Source: Diphasiastrum complanatum (taxonomy: Eukaryota > Streptophyta > Lycopodiopsida > Lycopodiales > Lycopodiaceae). Taken from it: a DNA stretch of 64,000 nucleotides. The notes beneath the pieces were generated by a model. That model saw only the letters and a list, made by a program, of their open reading frames with translations. It did no database searches and was not told the origin of the DNA. Below are positions 1-9,607 of the stretch, in pieces. The position numbers and the translations under genes are program-made. How positions within the stretch are numbered: the first letter of the stretch is position 1; each line of letters begins with the position of its first letter. The stretch covers positions 36,539 to 100,538 of the forward strand of contig MU831851.1 of the NCBI GenBank assembly GCA_029204225.1. Reading direction: 5' to 3'.

Positions 1-1147
1 TTGTGACTCATCAAAAAGTACATCCTTGCTTACCTTTACTTTCTTGGATATAGGATCATATATCTTATAGCCCTTTCTATTTTCTCCATAGCCAACAAAA
101 ATCCCTTTGAAGGAGGTAGAATCTTCCTTCCTTCTTGTCTCCAAAGGGATGTGAACATAACAAATACATCCAAAGATTTTAAAATCTTTTACATTGGGTG
201 TCTTACCAAACAAAGCTTGATATGGTGAGATCCCATCAATAGCACTACTAGGAAGTCTATTACACAAGTAATTAGCACAAGTTATAGCTTCTCCCCAAAA
301 TGAGATGGGAAGTGATGCATCAATTCTTAAAGACTTTGCACATTCACATAGACTCCTATTTTTCCTCTTGGCCACCCCATTTTGTTGGGGGGTGTAGGAA
401 CAAATGTATTGCAATTTAATGCCATTGATCTCACAAAAGTCTTTCATTTTATTGGAGGGGTACTCTCCTCCATTATCACATCTTAGTGCCTTGATGGAAG
501 TACTAAGTTGCTTCTCAACTAGAGACTTGAACTTAATGAAAGCTTCATATACAAGACTTTTCTTTGATAGTAACTCAATCCATGTGAATCTAGTACAATC
601 ACCTATAAATGCTACGTACGTCAAGGCACCTCCATTACTTGCATGGAAAAAGTATGTACATTAGAATGTATGAGATCCAAGGGTGAGGGAGATCTTAATG
701 AAGATATCTTGTAAGACGATTTGTGTGACTTTGCAAGGCCACATGCCTCACACATCTTTCCACACTTTTTGAAGGTAGGCCGAGAGCTAGTTGCTTGCTT
801 GCCATTGACTCCATGGATTGAAGATTAGGATGGCCTAATCTCTTATGCCAAAGCTCCACTTGAGATAGCTCCTCCCTAGCCAAGTTCACACTTTCATTTG
901 CAACATTAGCATCTAACTTGAAAAGTCTACCTTGCTTAATGCCACTAGCTATGCACTTATCATTTTTCAAGATGGAACAAACTCCATTCTTGAAATGTAC
1001 ATCTAGTCCATTGTCCATTAATTGTCCTACAATAAGCAAGTTTCTTGAAATGGTAGGAACATACAAAACATTATCTAGATATATCCTTTTAGATGTGCCT
1101 AAGCAAAGAGGAATAGATCCTATACCATCTATCTTGCATTCTTGATC
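1..1147 (-). pseudogene. Copia element A: pre-integrase and integrase region (partial)
   Basis: Minus-strand Ty1/copia pol fragment running off the left edge. From 1066 downwards the frame reads a GAG-pre-integrase domain (HKRLGHPNLQSM) that leads into the integrase zinc finger (CEACGLAKSHK near 720-750). The core follows, with CDNGGEYPSN and the YTPQQNGVAKRKNR stretch around 350-400, then a FGCICYVHIPLETRRK segment near 120-160. The domain order is that of a copia integrase, which inserts the element's cDNA into the genome. A small deletion near 760-780 breaks the frame between zinc finger and upstream domain, and further stops occur below 120. Its closest relative in the window is element F at 54545-56802. 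Reverse transcriptase and the 3' LTR would lie outside the window. Confidence 0.9.
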
Positions 1148-2176
1148 ACTAGCAGTTTATATTGACTTCTTAGAGTCATTACAAGAGAGAAGGGTAGAAA
1201 AATAATTCTTGTTAAAAGACATGTGGGAACTAGCCCCACTATCTATCCACCATGTGTCTTGACTTGAAGTTGGTGTAGATGCAACCATTAAGGATGTGTT
1301 GAATCCATCCTCATCTTTTTCCTCTTGAGCAATGTTCCCTTGATCTCCATTTGCTTGTTGATTCTTCTTCAGGTAACATTCTGAGGCAAAGTGTCCTTTC
1401 TTCCCACAAAAGAAACACTTGAGCTTTGGCTTGTTCTTCACTTTGACTTTGGAAGTTGATCCTCCATTCTTCATCTCGGCCTCCTTGCCTTGATTCTTCT
1501 TGAATGGATGTTGTTTCTTCTTGCCTTTGGATGTAAAATTTGCGTTCTCCTCTTATCCATTAAGTGACATGCCTTCCATTCTTGTCTTGAGGTGTAGGAG
1601 TCTACTCTCCTCGTCCACAAGAACATTGTGCAACTTTTCAATGGATGGAAGAGTGTCTTGAATAGAAAAGCATTGGACCAAGTGGGTGAACTCATCACCT
1701 AGGCCATTCAGTATGATTTGTACTAGCTCTTGATCTTGGATCTTTTCTCCTAGAGCACTCAATTCCTTGTTAAGAGATTTGATCCTAAGGACATACTCTT
1801 GCCCACTCTCTCCACTTCCTTCAATGGTTTAAAAGGCTTGATTCCTTAGCATGAGGATTCTTGAAGTGTTATTGGATTCATAGATACTCTTTAATGAATC
1901 CCAAGCCTCTTTTGATGAGGCACAAGAAGACACCTCTTTCAAGAGGTCATTGCATACATTCAACTTTATGCAATGTAGAGTTAATCTTGCTCTCTTCTTG
2001 TATTTGGTTTGTTTTTGGGCAGCTCAAGGCTCTTCCTCAACTCCTAGAACTATGTCAAAGAGGTCATGGATCACTAGAAGTGATCACATCCTCACTTTCC
2101 AGATGTAATAATTTGTGGAAGTGAGTCTCTCACTTGATTCCAACAAATAACCACCCATGGATGACATTGTAGAATG
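1148..2176 (-). pseudogene. Copia element A: gag and start of protease
   Basis: Minus-strand gag of the same element. It begins near 2170 with a Met-Ser-Ser-Met-Gly-Gly leader followed by NYYIWKVRM, the usual copia gag N-terminus, then a stop and the continuing LLVIHDLFDIVLGVEEEP. The middle part (1762-1553) holds LNKELSALGEKIQDQELVQ-like capsid sequence ending in LHLKTRMEGMSL. The nucleocapsid knuckle CFFCGKKGHFASEC (near 1410, CX2CX4HX4C) is intact and is followed by the protease active-site motif WWIDSGASSHMSF near 1225-1250. Several in-frame stops and a frameshift near 1550 and 1830 make it a pseudogene. Gag would package the RNA; the DSG aspartate belongs to the processing protease. Confidence 0.9.
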
Positions 2177-2708
2177 AATGCTCTAATAAAATCACAAAGA
2201 TTTATGAATTTTTAAAGATCTATGAAAGGCCTAAAGCTCACAATATTGCCTATAGCATTGTCTCTATCAAACTAGCACACAAGCTTTCACTCTCACAAAA
2301 ATTTTTTGCTCTATATTTTTCTTAGAGGTTTCACTTCAACTAAGGATCTGAACAAATCAGCCTCTTAGATCTGATCTTAGACTCCAAAAATAAATGCTTC
2401 AATGATCCAAAACTCTATTTGGTCATAGGCATTAGCTAGATTGAATCTAGATCAATACTATGCTTCAAAAAGCACTAAATCTGGACTAGAATTGAGATTA
2501 TAGGACCAAAAAACACAAGGTAACTTGAAATGAAAGTTGTTGTATGGTTTCACATGTGTGAAAAGTACATACACAGCCTCCAAGTCGATTTGATCCAAAT
2601 TGAAACAAGCTATCACTCTAGATGAACTCGCCACAAATTTTGGCCAAAAACAAATTTTGCCAATGATCTTTGCAAGTTTTATGAATCAAATGATCACTCT
2701 CTTACTCA
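2177..2708 (-). other. Untranslated leader of element A
   Basis: About 530 bp lie between the PBS and the first gag codon. I see no reading frame of note. It contains TTTCACATGTGTGAAA (2548-2563), a two-mismatch version of the G-box palindrome found in several LTRs of this window. Confidence 0.6.
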
Positions 2709-2720
2709 GCACTGATACCA
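2709..2720 (-). promoter_or_regulatory. Primer-binding site of element A
   Basis: Read on the minus strand the site is TGGTATCAGTGC, one base off the standard initiator-Met tRNA complement TGGTATCAGAGC. It directly abuts the LTR end ...TTTTATCA. It primes minus-strand cDNA synthesis. Confidence 0.85.
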
Positions 2721-3405
2721 TGATAAAATTTCAGTTTTAGGACTTTAATGATTGTATTTAACAATCATAGAGAGTTATTGGTTGCTTAATGAATGGATCA
2801 TCAAGTTCTACACTTTAGATCTTGATCTAAATTCACTACACTTAGATTTAAGCAAAGAGCAATGGTTAAAATCTTCATCAATCTCATTAGCATGGATCAA
2901 GTACATCCACGAGTTTGGTACAGTCCAGCAGGACTTCACACGTGTGAAGAGTGCCACATCACTCAGATCTATCCATTTGATCCATCTTTGATCCCTATCC
3001 AATGTTGACCTTCTAGAATATGGCTAAAATCCAAAGAGCTAGTCTCCTAGAATATAGGAATATTCTCTACAAAATAGGATCTAAGAAAAATGGTCAACTC
3101 TTATCTTCTAGAACTCTATACACATGTGTGAACATCCACTTGCCATATGGGAGCATTTACTCATGCACATGCAAGGATAAGCTAACTTCTAGGTGACTAG
3201 TCAACTTGACTAAAAACCAGTCATATCATGTTCACACTTGACTTGATTGATACAAAATTAAATTAGATATTTACAAGTATGAAAAATACTTTCTTTCACA
3301 CGTGGGAACAAGCTCCACACATGTGAAATCAGATCATGAACATTGTACTCATAATTGATCTTTATTCATAGTAAAAAAATGACAAGTGAGAAGTGACAAT
3401 TTTCA
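2721..3405 (-). repeat. 5' LTR of copia element A (about 685 bp)
   Basis: On the plus strand it begins TGATAAAATTTCAG immediately after the PBS complement and is taken to end at GTGACAATTTTCA (3405). The far boundary was chosen because the solo LTR at 5493 begins with the same TGAAAATTGTCA in its own sense. The LTR carries a perfect 16-bp palindrome CTTCACACGTGTGAAG (2934-2949) and related CACACGTG/CACATGTG copies near 3121 and 3294. The partner 3' LTR is outside the window, so the right end is an inference. Confidence 0.65.
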
Positions 3406-3914
3406 ACAATTTCAAGCATTTGTACTATTGGCCAAACCTGGTGATTGTAATGGAATTTATAGCGAAGGTTGTGTCACTTCTATATAGCAGGTAGATAAAG
3501 CATAATTAAGGCGCCAGAATCTATCAACAATGAGATCCAATGTTGGAATCTGATCAAGATGTCACTGGGATATAGGTAAGGATATATCTCAGAAGAATAG
3601 AAATAATGGCTCATAGTGCCCCCTCGGATCACTTGACAAAACATCACGAAAAGACGGTATAAAGTCAAGGTCCATCATACAGACCTCTAACCTACTTTTA
3701 GTAGTGAATTGGAGTGGTGGCTGAGATTCTCTTTAGCTGGTATGGTACTGAAACGTCTACATTTTTCTCAAAATTCTATCCTCTAGAATAGGATCAGAAT
3801 TATGACATCTATTGTTCTCCTCAGATCTATGATGGGTAAAATGCAAGGCTTGGTCGATTCCATTATCTCATCGAGTCTCGCTGCTCCCAAAAGAGATACT
3901 ATATGTTGACAATG
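3406..3914. other. Spacer between elements A and B
   Basis: No recognisable gene. A 62-codon minus-strand frame at 3480-3668 has no family I know. The last 150 bp resemble 9740-9935 on the other side of element B, as if B had landed between two old diverged copies of one sequence. Confidence 0.4.
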
Positions 3915-4560
3915 TGAAAGATTTCAGATCCTTAAGATCCAATCTACTTGAATGATCTTTGGTTAGAAAGAGAAATACACTACCAATTTCACCAATGTAG
4001 AAAAATCAGCATCTACACACAATTTGAGATGCAAACACTAATAGAACTTGATCAAACTTGAATGAAATGATTATGTACTGTTGCTGTCCGTACAAAACCA
4101 GCAAGCTACTGTATTTCACACGTGTGGATCCAAAAATAGCAAATATAGATCATTCTACACATAGAATTGCAAGCAATCACCAAGATAGTGCACCAATGGA
4201 TAGTAGAACCCAAGAGAACCATGTATAAGCATGAAATGAGGTAGAGAAGAGAGAATATGACTCTCTCCACGAGTTACATCCTTTTATAGCAGGTCCAAAC
4301 TCTATTTGGCCACTTGGCTTTCCCACCAAAATGCTAACCCTACCAATTTTGGGTCTAGATTCAATGTACCCAACTTATTCAAATTGAATCTACTTAAACT
4401 CGCATTATACCTTTCCCACACTTTCAAAAAGTGTTTATTCAAATGAAATTTAGACTAATGAACTTTGAAAAGTCAACCTCTAAGTCTAAAACAAGTTTTG
4501 GCCTCAATATGCCAAATATGGAAATATTGCAAAATCTGATGAAACTAGTTGAATCTTTCA
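3915..4560 (-). repeat. 3' LTR of element B (646 bp)
   Basis: It starts TGAAAGATTTCAG and ends AGTTGAATCTTTCA on the plus strand, with terminal inverted repeat TGAAAG/CTTTCA. It aligns end to end with 8962-9607. A TATA box (TATAAAAG in element sense) lies at 4281-4288, and TTTCACACGTGTGG at 4114-4127 carries the G-box motif. Confidence 0.95.
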
Positions 4561-5492
4561 CACTCCCTCTTCAACTAGTTTTAGCATAGACTTTGATAAT
4601 ACTCCAAGTGAGGTCCTATGCTTCATGAACAAGTCTTTTCCCAATGCTTTGGTGAAGATATCAGCTACACATTCCCTTGAAGACACATGTTGAAGCTCCA
4701 CCTCCTTTGCAATGACTCGCTCCCTCACAAAATGATATTGTATCTCAATATGCTTGCTCCTAGTATGAAAGATAGGATTGGATGCCATTCTTTGGGCTCA
4801 TTGATTGTCACAGAAGATGATTGGGCTCTCTGAAAAGTCCAGCAAGTGAAGATCCTTGATCATCCTCTTGATCCATACCATCTCCTTTGTGCAATGTGTA
4901 AGAGCTTTGTACTCGGCCTCACTAGATGACAATGAGATAGTGGCTTGTTTCTTTGACATCCAAGATATAGCTCCATCACCTATGAAAATACAATAAGAAC
5001 TAATGGATTTCCTATCCATTATATCTCCAACATAGTCCGAATCTGAAAATCCAAAAAGATTAGGTGATGATCCCTCATACAATATGCCAAAATCTCGAGT
5101 TCCAATGATGTACCTCAAAACTCGCTTTCCTAGCTTCCAATGCTCCTCACTAGGATCTTGCATGAATTGACTCAATATTCCAACACAATAGCTTAGATCA
5201 GGTCTAGTAATGGTTAGATAGATGAGTGAACCAACTAGCTTTCTATAGAGAGTAATGTCCTTGAAGGATCTTTCATTACCTCTTATAGTAATCTTTACAT
5301 GAGACTCCATAGGTGTATCAATAGCTTTTGCATCTACCATATGAAATCTTTCTAGAATAGAATTAGCATACTTCTCTTGACAAATGAAAGTAGATTGAGA
5401 AGATCTAATGACTTCTATTCCTAAAATGTAATGCAAATTACCAAGATCATGCACCTCAAACTCCTTCTTAAGAGCATTCTTGATATCCTCTG
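4558..5492 (-). pseudogene. Element B: RT C-terminal half and RNase H
   Basis: Minus strand. From 5492 the frame reads the RT connection region (KKEFEVHDLGNLHYILGIEV, SQFMQDPSEEHWKLGKRVLR) and then copia RNase H: FSDSDYVGDIMDRKSIS, SLSSSEAEYKALTHCTKEM, and the tail ARTKHIEIQYHF-type sequence (TRSKHIEIQYHFVRERVI) ending in VADIFTKALGKDLF near 4600. RNase H removes the RNA template after reverse transcription. A single in-frame TGA near 4789 separates the DNQ motif from the tail. Upstream, the frame is cut from the catalytic YVDD half of RT by the 651-bp solo LTR. Confidence 0.92.
4561..4573 (-). promoter_or_regulatory. Polypurine tract of element B
   Basis: In element sense the sequence just before the 3' LTR is GAAGAGGGAGTG, a purine run that would prime plus-strand cDNA synthesis. 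Its position directly against TGAAAG supports the LTR boundary. Confidence 0.8.
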
Positions 5493-6143
5493 TGAAAATT
5501 GTCAACATTTCCTAGCTAGTTTGAGGCCTAAATTGGCTAAAATTGTAAATAGTTTTGGTTCTGGAGTTTCACACGTGTGAACCAGGCCACAATGTTTTTA
5601 TTTACTATATTTTTTCAGTATGATGAAGTGTCAAACTTCATACCCTTCAAAATGAGACCATTTTGATGTATTTTGGTCATATAAGCCATTTTTAACTATT
5701 TTTCCTATATAGGGAATATCTAGGGTCAAGTACCTTCTAGAGAGAGGAGAGAGAGTCATCTTCCTCATCCATAAATAGTAGGGAAGTCGTGGAGAACAGG
5801 TTGGAGAAACCTTTTGTATGCTTCATTGAGATCAATAGATCATTGTCATTGTTTCTTCCTCCATTGAGAGCATTGTTGTGTGTATTGTCTTCAAGCTATT
5901 GTGTATGATCTTAGGTGCTTTCCAAAAGTGGTAGGCTGATGTATTATGGACTGTATAATGCTATTTTGGGCCGCACTTGATGTTTATGGAAGTTTCCATT
6001 TGTGATAAATGCTTTTTGATCAAGTTCTTTGCATTCTAGGTAGCATAGAATGTGTTGCCAATTCCTAGCTTATGTAGTTTGGAGTGCAAGCATTCAAGCC
6101 AATGATCTTGGAGTTTAGATCCACTTAGGATCTGTATTTTTCA
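5493..6143 (+). mobile_element. Solo copia LTR nested in element B
   Basis: A 651-bp insertion that splits the RT frame of element B. It begins TGAAAATTGTCAAC and ends ATCTGTATTTTTCA, so it has TG...CA ends with a TGAAAA/TTTTTCA inverted repeat and no internal coding. Its first 12 bases match the LTR of element A read in sense, which sets its orientation as plus, opposite to B. A TATA-like CATAAATAG lies at 5769-5778 and a 14-bp perfect palindrome TTCACACGTGTGAA at 5568-5581. The direct repeat ATCCTC occurs 2 bp before the left end and 1 bp after the right end. It most likely arose by LTR-LTR recombination of an insertion younger than B. Confidence 0.85.
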
Positions 6144-7557
6144 CATCCTCCACATCTTGATTGTCTCCACCACTCAAGATGATATCATCCACATAGATTA
6201 GCATGATGGTAACATCATTTCCAGCAAACCTATAATAAAGTAAATGATCATACTCACTCATAACAAAGCCTTGAGAGAGTAAAAAAGTGTTAAGCTTAGC
6301 ATACCAACTCCTTGGTGCTTGCTTAAGGCCATACAAACTCTTTTATAGAAGACACACATGATTTGGCTTTGTTGATGAAATGTAGCTCTCGGGTTGCTCC
6401 ATGTATACTTTCTCCTCAAGATCACCATTCAAGAATGCATTTGAAATGTCCATTTGCCATAGATCCCATCCATAAAGTGTAGCAAGTGAAATGATGACTC
6501 GAATGCTTACCATCTTTGCCATGGGTGCAAAGGTCTCATCATAGTCAATTCCTTGTTGTTGAGCATATCCTTTTGCCACTAACCTTGCCTTGTACTTGTT
6601 GATAGATCCATCTTGGTTTGTCTTCACCTTGAAGATCCATTTGCATCCAATAGCTTTCTTGTCCTTAGGCAACTCCACCAATCTCCATGTTCCATTCTTC
6701 ATAAGAGCTTGATACTCAAGATCCATTGCTTGGATCCACTCCTCTTCTTTCCTTGCTTGATCTACACTTGTAGGCTCATCCAAAGAGGTTAGGAAAGCAA
6801 CATAATTTCCAGAAACTACTTGCTTACCCTTTTGATCATATGTGAACCTTGAAGGTACTTGTCTCTCTCTTGATGTTCTCCTTGGCTTTTGACTTGATGA
6901 AGGTCCATCATCACCACCATCCAAAGTAGGATCCTTCTCATCAACATCAAGAATGTTAGATCCATCTACTTTACCATCAATCATGCTTGAAGACACCTTT
7001 GGAATGTTTCCCTCATAAAAAATGACATCTCTACCAACAATCACTTTGTTAGTAGAAGGAATGTAAACCTTGTAGGCTTTACTCACCTCACTATATCCAA
7101 CAAAAATACCTCTTCTTGAAGATGGATCCTCCTTGGTCCTATCATCAAGAGTAATGTTGACATAGCATGTGCATCCAAAGGTTCTTAGAAAGTTGACACT
7201 TGGCCTCCTCTTGAATAGCATCTCAAAAGGTGTCCTTCCATCCAAAATAGCACTCGGCCACCTATTGCACAAGAAATTGGCACACAACAAAGCTTGATCC
7301 CAAAATGGTTTGTCAAGATTAGCACTTAACCTCATAACTTTAGCACTTTCACATAAAGTTCTATTCTTCCTTTCAGCCACTCCATTTTGTTGTGGTGTCC
7401 TTGATGTTGTATACTCCCTCTTGATCCCATGCTCATCACAAAAAACCTTGAACTTGTTAGTACTCACCACCATTGTCACCTCGCAAGCACTTGATCTTTG
7501 TGGAGAATTGGTTCTCCCTTGCATTCTTGAACTTGACAAAGACATCATACACTTCAT
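6144..7557 (-). pseudogene. Element B: integrase C-terminal part and RT N-terminal half
   Basis: Minus-strand pol frame. It starts in the integrase core (CDEHGIKREYTTSRTPQQNG and VAERKNRTLCESAKV), runs through the FGCTCYVNITL segment and the linker (SRERQVPSRFTYDQKG), and enters RT with CKWIFKVKTNQDGS, KARLVAKGYAQQQGIDYDET, FLNGDLEEKVYMEQPE, YGLKQAPRSWYAKLN and the catalytic MLIYVDDIILSGGDN. One in-frame TAA at 6343-6345 lies between VCLL and KSLYGLKQAP; no frameshift is needed there. The frame ends at the solo LTR at 6143. RT copies the element RNA into cDNA in the virus-like particle. Confidence 0.92.
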
Positions 7558-8716
7558 CCTTGCTCTTTAGTAGATAGAACCAACAAAATCTACTAAAATC
7601 ATCAATGAATGTTACATATATCTTAGCTCCACTATTGCTAATTGTAGTAAATCCATGAATATCCGAATGTACAAGTTGAAAAGACTTTGTAGATCTAGAA
7701 ATAGATCTAGTATAAGGTAGCTTATGTGACTTAGACAAAGCACAAGACTCACAAACATGCTTGTGATTACTTAAGGAACTTGGAAGACCAATCACAACCT
7801 TCTTCCTTGCCATTACCTCCAATGACTTGAAGTTGAGGTGTCCCATCCTTTTGTGCCAAACCTCTTGAATAGAAATTTGCTCCCTTGCAACACATCCAAC
7901 TTGGTTAGCAATAACACAAGCATCAAGTTTGAACAACTTCCCTTGCCTTTTACCTTTTCCAATCAAGACATCCTTCCTTTTGATCAAACAAGCATCTCCA
8001 TCAAAGTCCACCTTGAGGCCCTTGATTAGCATTTGACTCACACTAAGCAAATTCTTGGTAATAGATGGAATAAACAAGACATCCTCCAAATGAACATTCC
8101 TATTTGTAGAGAGAGAAATAGGAATTGTGCCAATCCCTTTGATTGCACACTCACCATCATTGGCCGTGTAGATCACCCTCTTGTCATCTCCATATGCCAA
8201 CAAAGAAGTGAAGTACTCTTTGTGAAAGGTCATGTGTGAACTTGCTCCACTATCAATCCACCAAGGATCTAGATCTCCATTATTAGCAAGCATCCATGAA
8301 GACATCACAAAAGCATCATCATTTGCATCTTGCACATCCAAACCATCCTCATCAAGAGTAAGATTACCTTGCTTGTCTCCTTGATCTCTCTTCTTCTTGT
8401 AGCACTCACTTGCAAAGTGTCCTTTGATGACACAATAGAAGCACTTGAGCTTTGATCTATTCTTCTTTTTGCCACTTGAAGAAGCATCCACTTGATCTTG
8501 CCCTGTAGACCACTTGCTTTTGGTTTTGCCCTTGAATTTGCCCTTTGTGAACATAGCATCCTCTTGAAGTGTCGATGTAGATCCACCTCTTGCTTGAAGC
8601 CTATATTCCTCATTGATCAAGATCTCTTGAAGATCCATCAAACTTGGAAAAGTCTTGACTATTCCAAATCTACATGCAAATGCTGAAAATTTGATATGCA
8701 ATCTATAAGCCACCAC
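7457..8716 (-). pseudogene. Element B: truncated gag, protease, integrase N-terminal part
   Basis: A continuous 419-codon minus-strand frame. It opens in the last part of gag (FPSLMDLQEILINEEYRL), so the N-terminal portion of a normal copia gag is absent. The knuckle CFYCVIKGHFASEC and the protease motif WWIDSGASSHMTF follow, then GAG-pre-integrase (VWHKRMGHLNFKSLEVMAR), the zinc-finger cysteines (CESCALSKSHK) and the first catalytic part (VHSDIHGF, CLRGDNGGEY). The frame is lost by a short indel just after GGEY and continues in 6144-7557. Without the N-terminal part of gag this copy could not have made its own capsid, so it was either moved in trans or lost the segment after insertion. Confidence 0.92.
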
Positions 8717-8947
8717 TTAGGCTGAACCAATGATCCAAAAAATCGGCCAAATCCAGCATGTGAATTCAAAAAACAAATTTGAACAAGCATATTGACCTAT
8801 TTAGTGTTTTGATCTACAAAAGCTCCAATCTACAAAAGCAAAAAATCCGATTTTGGTGTAGAATCCTCTCTAGCATGCTCTAGACTTGATATCTTCACCA
8901 AATCATTGATAGATCTGATTTCCTCCTTCATAACCTGAAACACAAGA
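8717..8947 (-). other. Short leader of element B
   Basis: Only about 230 bp separate the PBS from the truncated gag frame. There is no start-of-gag sequence (no Y-x-W-K motif), which places the deletion between the leader and the last part of gag. Confidence 0.7.
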
Positions 8948-8959
8948 GCTCTGATACCA
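8948..8959 (-). promoter_or_regulatory. Primer-binding site of element B
   Basis: In element sense TGGTATCAGAGC, a perfect match to the plant initiator-Met tRNA 3' end, followed by TCTTGTG. Two bases (AA) separate it from the LTR end CTTTCA. Confidence 0.95.
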
Positions 8960-8961
8960 TT

Positions 8962-9607
8962 TGAAAGATTTCAGATCCTTAAGATCCAATCTACTTGAAT
9001 GATCTTTGGTTAGAAAGAGAAATACACTACCAATTTCACCAATGTAGAAAAATCAGCATCTACACACAATTTGAGATGCAAACACTAATAGAACTTGATC
9101 AAACTTGAATGAAATGATTATGTACTGTTGCTGTCCGTACAAAACCAGCAAGCTACTTTATTTCACACGTGTGGATCCAAAAATAGCAAATATAGATCAT
9201 TCTACACATAGAATTGCAAGCAATCACCAAGATAGTGCACCAATGGATAGTAGAACCCAAGAGAACCATGTATAAGCATGAAATGAGATAGAGAAGAGAG
9301 AAGATGACTCTCTCCACGAGTTACATCCTTTTATAGCAGGTCCAAACTCTATTTGGCCACTTGGCTTTCCCACCAAAATGCTAACCCTACCAATTTTGGG
9401 TCTAGATTCAATGTACCCAAGTTATTCAAATTGAATCTACTCAAACTCACATTCTATCTTTCCCACACTTTCAAAAAGTGTTTATTCAAATGAAATTTAG
9501 ACTAATGAACTTTGAAAAGTCAACCTCTAAGTCTAAAACAAGTTTTGGCCTCAATATGCCAAATATGGAAATATTGCAAAACGTGATGAAACTAGTTGAA
9601 TCTTTCA
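8962..9607 (-). repeat. 5' LTR of element B (646 bp)
   Basis: Same length and ends as 3915-4560, with about 10 substitutions and no indels by eye. The TATA box (TATAAAAG in sense) is at 9328-9335, and the CACACGTGTG motif at 9164-9173. Confidence 0.95.

Larger units (their letters stand above)
3915..9607 (-). mobile_element. Full-length Ty1/copia element B with both LTRs
   Basis: A 5.69-kb minus-strand LTR retrotransposon with matching 646-bp LTRs at 3915-4560 and 8962-9607, PBS, PPT and gag-PR-IN-RT-RNase H in copia order. The LTRs differ at about 10 positions by eye, so the insertion is recent compared with everything else here. It is defective: the N-terminal part of gag is missing, pol has one frameshift (near 7470) and in-frame stops (near 4789 and 6343), and a foreign solo LTR sits in RT at 5493-6143. 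No exact 5-bp target duplication abuts the LTR ends; instead GACAAT occurs 1 bp outside the left end and 2 bp outside the right end. Confidence 0.95.

Noticed and set aside
404-664. 86-codon plus-strand frame
   Set aside because: It is the antisense of the integrase core of element A (PQQNG and DNGGEY read on the minus strand).
7310-8239. Plus-strand frames inside element B (7310-7570, 7838-8029, 8033-8239)
   Set aside because: Antisense shadows of a well-defined minus-strand integrase and protease.
8948-8959. tRNA-like sequence
   Set aside because: TGGTATCAGAGC sites (also at 15981, 28946, 41704 and 57999) are primer-binding sites next to LTRs; no cloverleaf is present.
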